A DNA stretch of 19,439 bases from the NCBI GenBank assembly GCA_002291945.1, contig DBAZ01000083.1:1-19439 (forward strand), read 5' to 3'. Under the pieces are notes generated by a model. It was not told where the DNA came from. It searched no databases and saw only the letters and a list, made by a program, of their open reading frames with translations. The position numbers were made by a program, and so were the translations under genes. How positions within the stretch are numbered: position 1 is the stretch's first letter; each line of letters opens with the position of its first letter. Below, one piece after another: positions 14,694 through 19,439 of the stretch. The DNA comes from Tepidimonas sp. UBA997. Its GTDB lineage: Bacteria; Pseudomonadota; Gammaproteobacteria; Burkholderiales; Burkholderiaceae_C.

Positions 14694-15707
14694 TCAGCCG
14701 CACCGTGGCTGCAGCAGTGGCACCCGGTTGATGGCCATGGCTGCGGCTGCGGTACGCGTTTCCACGCCCAGTTTGGCGTGGATGCGCTCCAGGTGCTTTT
14801 TCACGGTGGCCGGGCTGGCACCGAGGATGTCGCCGATGTCGCGATTGATCTTGCCCTTGGCCACCCAGTAAAGCACCTCGGCCTCGCGGGCGGTCAGGCC
14901 AAAGGCCTGTACCAGGGCTTCCAGCACGCTGGCGTCCGAGGTTTCCTGCATCACGATCAGCCAGTCGCCGCCCTCGTCGTTCGGGCTGGCGTCGGCCGGA
15001 TCACCCACCACCAGATGCAGGCGAAAGGTCAGGCGGCGCGGGCCGTTTTGCAGCGTGAGGCGGGGTGGCTCCACAGGGGCCCGGTCGGTGTGCTGCAGTT
15101 CGGGCAGGTGGCGGCGCAGCCAGTGCACCACCTCCGGCGGGGTGTCAGGCGCTTCGGTGCCGCAATAGCGCCATAGCAACTCACGAGCCAGTGGCGTCTG
15201 CCACATCAAGCGTCCATCACGCTCACGCACGGTGATCGTGGCGTAGCCAAAAGCATCCAGCGCATTACGCGCCTGCTGCTTCTCGACCACGCCACGCTGG
15301 GCCTGGCGGGCGGTGCGCAGGTGCACCCCCATGCGTGCAATCACCTCCTGCGGCTTGACGGGCTTGGTCACATAGTCCACCCCGCCTGCCGCCAGGGCGT
15401 TGACCAGGTGCTCGGTCTCCGTCAATCCGGTCATGAAGATGATGGGGATGTGCGCGGTATCCGGGTCGGCCTTGAGCCGTCGAGCCACTTCAAAGCCGTC
15501 CATGCCAGGCATGAGGGCGTCGAGCAGCACCACGTCGGGTTGGGCCTGCCGAGCGCGGGCCAGCGCCGCTTCGCCATTCAGCGCCACCAACACGGTGTGA
15601 CCGGTGGCGTCCAGCGTGTCGTGCAACACCGACAGGTTGTCGGGCACATCGTCCACAATCAACACCACCGGGCCCGGGTTGCCAGCGTCAGCGGGATTCC
15701 AGCGCAT
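14694..15707 (-). CDS. Response regulator with REC and LuxR-type DNA-binding domains
   Basis: Transcription factor of a two-component system, 337 residues. Residues 14-135 are a receiver domain: acidic pair D19/D20, phospho-acceptor D63 in VVLLDALMPGMDG, T93 and K115 (VTKPVKP). Residues about 145-260 are a middle region, possibly PAS-like, that I cannot assign. Residues about 268-325 are a LuxR/FixJ-type helix-turn-helix: FGLTAREAEVLYWVAKGK, then ASPATVKKHLERIHAKLGV. I chose the ATG at 15707 because AGGAGG lies 6 bases before it and the receiver starts properly; the frame is open further upstream but there only shadows the kinase gene. The start overlaps the kinase gene's end by 20 bases, so the pair is translationally coupled. 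The regulator is encoded immediately before urtA and is the likely controller of urtABCDE. Confidence 0.93.
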   Translation of the reverse strand: MRWNPADAGNPGPVVLIVDDVPDNLSVLHDTLDATGHTVLVALNGEAALARARQAQPDVVLLDALMPGMDGFEVARRLKADPDTAHIPIIFMTGLTETEHLVNALAAGGVDYVTKPVKPQEVIARMGVHLRTARQAQRGVVEKQQARNALDAFGYATITVRERDGRLMWQTPLARELLWRYCGTEAPDTPPEVVHWLRRHLPELQHTDRAPVEPPRLTLQNGPRRLTFRLHLVVGDPADASPNDEGGDWLIVMQETSDASVLEALVQAFGLTAREAEVLYWVAKGKINRDIGDILGASPATVKKHLERIHAKLGVETRTAAAAMAINRVPLLQPRCG

Positions 15708-18700
15708 ACAGGGCCTCCTGGAGTTTCTGTTCAATGGTTTCAAAGCGGAATTCACGGGCCAGTCGGCGCAGCGGCTCGGCCTCGTCGCCTGGGCATAAAG
15801 CGTCCAGACGACGAATGAACCCCCGGTAATAGCCCAGCCGGGCCAGCTCGCGCAGATCCAGCAGATCCTGCAGGGAACAGTGGGCCAGACAGGTACCAAC
15901 AGACGGGGCTGTTGCAGGCACATCTAGTCTTAGCCGCTGAGAATCAGCGCCATCAGTCACCCAATTCAGCATCAGTCGATCACCCAGCCAGCGCAGCAGC
16001 TCATCGCGCCGCACCGGCTTGACCAGAAAGTCCTGCGCAGGCAAGCCCACTGGATTTTCCAGCCCTTTGTCAAAAGCGTTGGCCGACACCACGGCAACCA
16101 CCGGGGGCTTGACGAGTTGACCGGTCTGAATCAGGTTCTGCAAACGGGCCAGGGTTTCCCAGCCGTCCATCCCCGGCATGGCCAGATCCATGAAAACGGC
16201 ATCGGGCTGCAAACCGGCACTCAGCTGCGCCAGGGCATCTTCACCGTGGGTGGCCAGCCGCACCTGAAAACCCAGCGGTGTCAGCCAGTTGTGAAGCAGC
16301 TGCCGGTCATCCTCCTCGTTGTCCACCACCAGCACCGTGCGGCACGGCCCGGCATAGCCCTGGACCTCCAGAGGGCGCGGACTGGCCAGACTCACTGCCT
16401 CGTCATGCAATTCAGGCAGGAACAGGCGCAGCCGGAAAAGGGTGCCTTGGCCCGGCACGCTCTCGGCTGTCATTTCACCGCCCATCAAATTGGTCAGCAT
16501 ACGTGAAATCGTTAGCCCCAGGCCTGCCCCAGAAGTCCCCTGGCTGCTGCTGGCTGAGCCTCGCGCAAAAGGCTCGAACACACGATCCAGCTCCTGGGTG
16601 GTCATGCCCGGTCCGGTGTCACAGACTTCGAACACCGCCATTTCGCGCCCGTACTGCACCCGAAGGGTCACGCTGCCCGCAGAGGTGAACTTGACGGCAT
16701 TGCCCAGCAGGTTGATCAGGATCTGCCGCAGCCGTTTGTCGTCGGCCCGCACCGCCTGGGGCCATAACTCGGGCGGCTCAAAACGGAAGGCCAGTCCCTT
16801 GGCCTGAGCTTGCAACTCGAACAGGGCCGCCAGCTCCTCCATGACCAGACGCAGATTCAGCGGCTTCACATCCAGCGTGAGTTTGCCGGCTTCAATCCGG
16901 GCGACATCCAGCGTGCCTTCAATCAGTGACAGCAAGTGCTCACCCCCACGCAAGATCACCTTGATCGCGTGGGCCTGATGCGCGGGCATGGATGGGTCTT
17001 CCTGCAGCAGCTGGGCGTACCCCAGGATGCTGTTGAGCGGTGTGCGCAGCTCATGGCTGATGTTGCTGACGTAGCGCGTCTTGGCCTGACTGGCCTGGTC
17101 GGCCTGCTCGCGTGCTTTGTCGGCCACCTGCTTGGCCAGTTGCAAGGCCGCGTCGGTGCGGCGATGCGACTCGATTTCTTCCATCAGCAGACGCGTCTGC
17201 CGGTTGGACTCTTCCTGCGCCACCTCGCGGCTTCTGTGAGCCAGCACCAGCCACCACGCCACCATCGCAGACACCATCAACAAGGCAGCGTACACCTTGA
17301 GAAAGCCGGAATGCAGTGCCGCCTCCAGCCGCCCACTCATCCAGGCCGCATTCAGCGCTACCGCCTCTTCCAATTCATGCCGGTACAGCAGCCCCAGCAC
17401 CGCTGCCAGCACCGGCGCAATCACCAGCATGAGCAGGAGAAAATGCCCCAGGCCTGCGTCGATCTGGGGCCACCAGCGCCTGGGCATGAAGCGCCGCAAA
17501 GCCCCCTGCCATTGGGTGGAGAGCCGAGCGTGCGACTTGCACAAGTCCCCGCAACGCACGTCCAGGCTGCAGCACAGTGAACAGATGCTGCCCTGGTAAG
17601 CGGGGCAATGCGCCATGTCCGGGGCTTCATAGGCGGAATCACAAATCACACAACGCTTGAGCCGCACGTAGGGGCCATGTGGGCCGGCTTCGTCACTGAC
17701 CTCGGCAAGGCGGTCGTCAGCCGCCGGAGATCGGGCCAAGTAATAGCGGCCTTTTGTGGCCCAGGCAATCAGGGGCGATGTGATGAACGCCGTCACCATG
17801 GCCACCACCGCCGAAAATGCCTGCGCCATCGGCCCCATCAGCCCCAGATGAGCCGCAATGCCCAGTGCCGACGCCAGGCACATGGCCCCTACACCCACCG
17901 GGTTGATGTCATAGAGGTGCGCGCGCTTGAACTCGATGCCCTTGGGCGACAGCCCGAGCGGCTTGTTGACGACCAGGTCGGCGACCAGCGCGCCGACCCA
18001 GGCGATGGCGACGTTGGCATAGAGACTCAGCACGTGCTCGAGCGCGTCGAACACGCCGAGCTGCATCAGCAGCACCGCGATCAGCACGTTGAACACCAGC
18101 CAGACCACCCGGCCCGGGTGGCTGTGGGTGAGCCGGGCGAAGAAGTTCGACCACGCCAGCGACCCGGCGTAGGCATTGGTGACGTTGATCTTCACCTGCG
18201 AGACGATGACGAACACCGTCATCGCCGCCAGCGCCCAGCCGGGGTGGTCGAAGACGTAGCCGAAGGCGATCAGGTACATCTGCGTCGGCTCGACCGCCTT
18301 GTCGATGTCGATCTGGTGCTGCAGCGCCAGGAACGCGAGGAACGCGCCGGCCAGCAGCTTCAGCGCGCCGACCACGATCCAGCCCGGGCCGGCCACCAGC
18401 AGCGAGGTCCACCAGCGGACGCGGTTCTCCGGCCGCTTCTCCGGCAGGAAGCGCAGGAAGTCGACCTGCTCGCCGATCTGCGCCACCAGCGCGAAGGCGA
18501 CCGTGCACGCCGCCCCGAACAGCACCAGGTGGAAGTGCGCACCGTCCTCGCTGCGGCCGTTGAAGCTGAGCAGGTCGTGCACCGCCTGCGGCTCGGCGGC
18601 GAGGATGAACGGGTAGGGCAGCAGCATCAGCCCGAGCCACAGCGGCTGCGACCAGGTCTGCAGCCGCGAGATCGTCGTGATCCCGTGCGTCACCAGCGGG

Positions 18701-19200
18701 ATGATCACCAGCGAGCTCACGAGATAGCCCAGCCACAGCGGCATGCCGAACGCCAACTCGAGGGCGAGCGCCATGATCGCCGCCTCGAGCGCGAAGAAGA
18801 TGAAGGTGAACGACGCGTAGATCAGCGACGTGATCGTCGAGCCGATGTAGCCGAAGCCGGCGCCGCGCGTCAGCAGGTCCATGTCGACGCCGTAGCGCGC
18901 GGCGTAGTAGCTGATCGGCAGCCCGGTGAGGAAGACGACGAGCGTCACCGCGACGATCGCCCAGAACGCGTTGGTGAAGCCGTAGCTGAGCGCGATCGCG
19001 CCGCCGATCGCTTCGAGCGCGAGGAACGAGACCGCGCCGAACGCGGTGTTGGCGACGCGGAACTCGGACCAGCGACGGAACGCGCGCGGCGTGAAGCGCA
19101 GCGCGTAGTCCTCCAGCGTCTCGCTGGCGACCCACGAGTTGTAGTCGCGGCGGATCTTGACGATCCGCTGCTGCGCGCCGGAGGGCTGCACCGCGCTCAT
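15688..19200 (-). CDS. Hybrid sensor histidine kinase fused to an N-terminal NCS1-type permease domain
   Basis: Predicted inner-membrane sensor of 1170 residues. Residues about 20-485 form an NCS1-like (purine/cytosine/allantoin/hydantoin permease) domain with about twelve hydrophobic segments (SEFRVANTAFGAVSFLALEA, LTRGAGFGYIGS). Residues 517-554 are a cluster of eight cysteines (CVIC, C532, C540, CC at 543-544, C550, C554). Two more membrane segments follow near 585-605 and 632-654, then a coiled-coil linker to about 705. The HisKA domain has SHELRTPLNS with H716. The ATPase domain has N834 (NLLGNAVKF), DTGPGMT with D861, and GAGLGLTISR. A receiver domain has D1005 (VFMDLAMPGMDG) and K1061. 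The last about 90 residues are helical without a clear HPt histidine. An in-frame TAA four codons upstream limits the start: ATG 19200, or GTG at codon 4, which is better spaced from AGGGG. Codon usage changes sharply near residue 430. Confidence 0.93.
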   Translation of the reverse strand: MSAVQPSGAQQRIVKIRRDYNSWVASETLEDYALRFTPRAFRRWSEFRVANTAFGAVSFLALEAIGGAIALSYGFTNAFWAIVAVTLVVFLTGLPISYYAARYGVDMDLLTRGAGFGYIGSTITSLIYASFTFIFFALEAAIMALALELAFGMPLWLGYLVSSLVIIPLVTHGITTISRLQTWSQPLWLGLMLLPYPFILAAEPQAVHDLLSFNGRSEDGAHFHLVLFGAACTVAFALVAQIGEQVDFLRFLPEKRPENRVRWWTSLLVAGPGWIVVGALKLLAGAFLAFLALQHQIDIDKAVEPTQMYLIAFGYVFDHPGWALAAMTVFVIVSQVKINVTNAYAGSLAWSNFFARLTHSHPGRVVWLVFNVLIAVLLMQLGVFDALEHVLSLYANVAIAWVGALVADLVVNKPLGLSPKGIEFKRAHLYDINPVGVGAMCLASALGIAAHLGLMGPMAQAFSAVVAMVTAFITSPLIAWATKGRYYLARSPAADDRLAEVSDEAGPHGPYVRLKRCVICDSAYEAPDMAHCPAYQGSICSLCCSLDVRCGDLCKSHARLSTQWQGALRRFMPRRWWPQIDAGLGHFLLLMLVIAPVLAAVLGLLYRHELEEAVALNAAWMSGRLEAALHSGFLKVYAALLMVSAMVAWWLVLAHRSREVAQEESNRQTRLLMEEIESHRRTDAALQLAKQVADKAREQADQASQAKTRYVSNISHELRTPLNSILGYAQLLQEDPSMPAHQAHAIKVILRGGEHLLSLIEGTLDVARIEAGKLTLDVKPLNLRLVMEELAALFELQAQAKGLAFRFEPPELWPQAVRADDKRLRQILINLLGNAVKFTSAGSVTLRVQYGREMAVFEVCDTGPGMTTQELDRVFEPFARGSASSSQGTSGAGLGLTISRMLTNLMGGEMTAESVPGQGTLFRLRLFLPELHDEAVSLASPRPLEVQGYAGPCRTVLVVDNEEDDRQLLHNWLTPLGFQVRLATHGEDALAQLSAGLQPDAVFMDLAMPGMDGWETLARLQNLIQTGQLVKPPVVAVVSANAFDKGLENPVGLPAQDFLVKPVRRDELLRWLGDRLMLNWVTDGADSQRLRLDVPATAPSVGTCLAHCSLQDLLDLRELARLGYYRGFIRRLDALCPGDEAEPLRRLAREFRFETIEQKLQEALYALESR

Positions 19201-19439
19201 GCCCCTGATTTAGCAACAACCGGGCCACCCCCGCGGTGCGCCGGAGCCCCGCGTTCGATGCGTCGTTCGACGTACGCCGGCGCCGTCGCGACCGGCTGCG
19301 GCGGCGCCTACGTCAGCCTGCGTATTGGGCCGGCAGGCCTGCCGGACCTACCGTCCATCCACGCCCGACGACCGTCGATGGCGCCGAATTCCGCCCCCTC
19401 TCCCCACGCCCTGGCACGCGGCCCGTGCCGCCCTTCCGG
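19201..19439. other. G+C-rich region upstream of the sensor kinase, no gene supported
   Basis: I see no convincing reading frame on either strand in these 239 bases to the window edge. The stretch has the same high G+C as the start of the kinase gene. It contains a perfect 16-bp palindrome CCGGCAGGCCTGCCGG at 19330-19345 and the inverted repeat GGCACG-N5-CGTGCC at 19413-19429. The kinase promoter should lie here, but no standard promoter boxes stand out. Confidence 0.5.
19330..19345. repeat. Perfect 16-bp palindrome CCGGCAGGCCTGCCGG
   Basis: Self-complementary with no spacer, about 130 bases upstream of the kinase start. Without a loop it is a poor hairpin. It could be an operator, or a copy of a G+C-rich extragenic palindrome of the kind scattered in high-G+C betaproteobacterial genomes. 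Confidence 0.4.

Noticed and set aside
15708..15923. 72-residue N-terminal extension of the response regulator
   Set aside because: It lies entirely inside the kinase gene in another frame. The ATG at 15707 has a strong AGGAGG and gives a normal receiver start.
17909..19228. 439-codon minus-strand frame overlapping the permease-kinase start
   Set aside because: Arginine- and alanine-rich translation without motifs; it is the +1 shadow of the permease domain. Only useful as a sign of extreme G+C bias ending at 17909.
1..19439. CRISPR array, tRNA or rRNA genes, phage genes, toxin-antitoxin pairs
   Set aside because: No regularly spaced repeats, no tRNA-like or rRNA strings, and no phage or toxin-antitoxin reading frames were recognised in the gaps, which are all short.

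Overview
The window looks like chromosomal DNA of a betaproteobacterium of the Burkholderiales, most likely Comamonadaceae or a close relative. This rests on G+C-rich coding, a MaeB-type malic enzyme, a complete urtABCDE urea transporter and an IS5-family element. It was read by eye without database searches, so the taxonomic placement is an inference.

Layout. (1) Positions 3-1028 (+) hold the 3' part of an FbpC/AfuC-like ABC transporter ATPase, cut by the window edge. (2) 1174-3474 (+) is a full-length two-domain NADP-type malic enzyme (malic enzyme plus phosphotransacetylase-like domain). (3) About 3553-4734 is a complete IS5-family insertion sequence with recognisable imperfect terminal inverted repeats and its transposase on the minus strand. 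(4) 4892-8929 (+) is a tight operon: a NitT/TauT (NMT1/SsuA-like) substrate-binding protein, its ATPase, its permease, a small zinc-dependent nucleobase/nucleoside deaminase and the urease accessory protein UreD. A near-consensus sigma-54 promoter lies just upstream (4818-4832), and an intrinsic terminator sits between the first two genes. (5) 8943-14554 (-) is urtE, urtD, urtC, urtB and urtA, transcribed A to E. (6) 14694-19200 (-) is a two-component system transcribed towards urtA: a 1170-residue hybrid histidine kinase whose N-terminus is an NCS1-type nucleobase/allantoin/hydantoin permease domain, and a LuxR-type response regulator overlapping it by 20 bases. (7) 19201-19439 is G+C-rich sequence with no gene I can support.

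How it fits together. Everything from 4.8 kb rightwards points to scavenging nitrogen from urea and N-rich heterocycles. UrtABCDE imports urea. The NitT/TauT transporter plus deaminase probably imports an amino- or ureido-type compound and releases ammonia from it. UreD belongs to nickel-urease maturation, although no urease structural genes are in the window. The permease-kinase fusion plus response regulator is well placed to sense a nitrogenous ligand and control the urt operon. The sigma-54 promoter suggests the transporter-deaminase-ureD operon answers to nitrogen limitation.

Most noteworthy: the NCS1 permease-histidine kinase fusion with a cysteine-rich linker; an abrupt change of codon usage inside that gene near 17.91 kb, suggesting a recombinant or chimeric gene; ureD separated from urease structural genes; and an insertion sequence about 85 bp upstream of a sigma-54 promoter, where an enhancer site could be expected.
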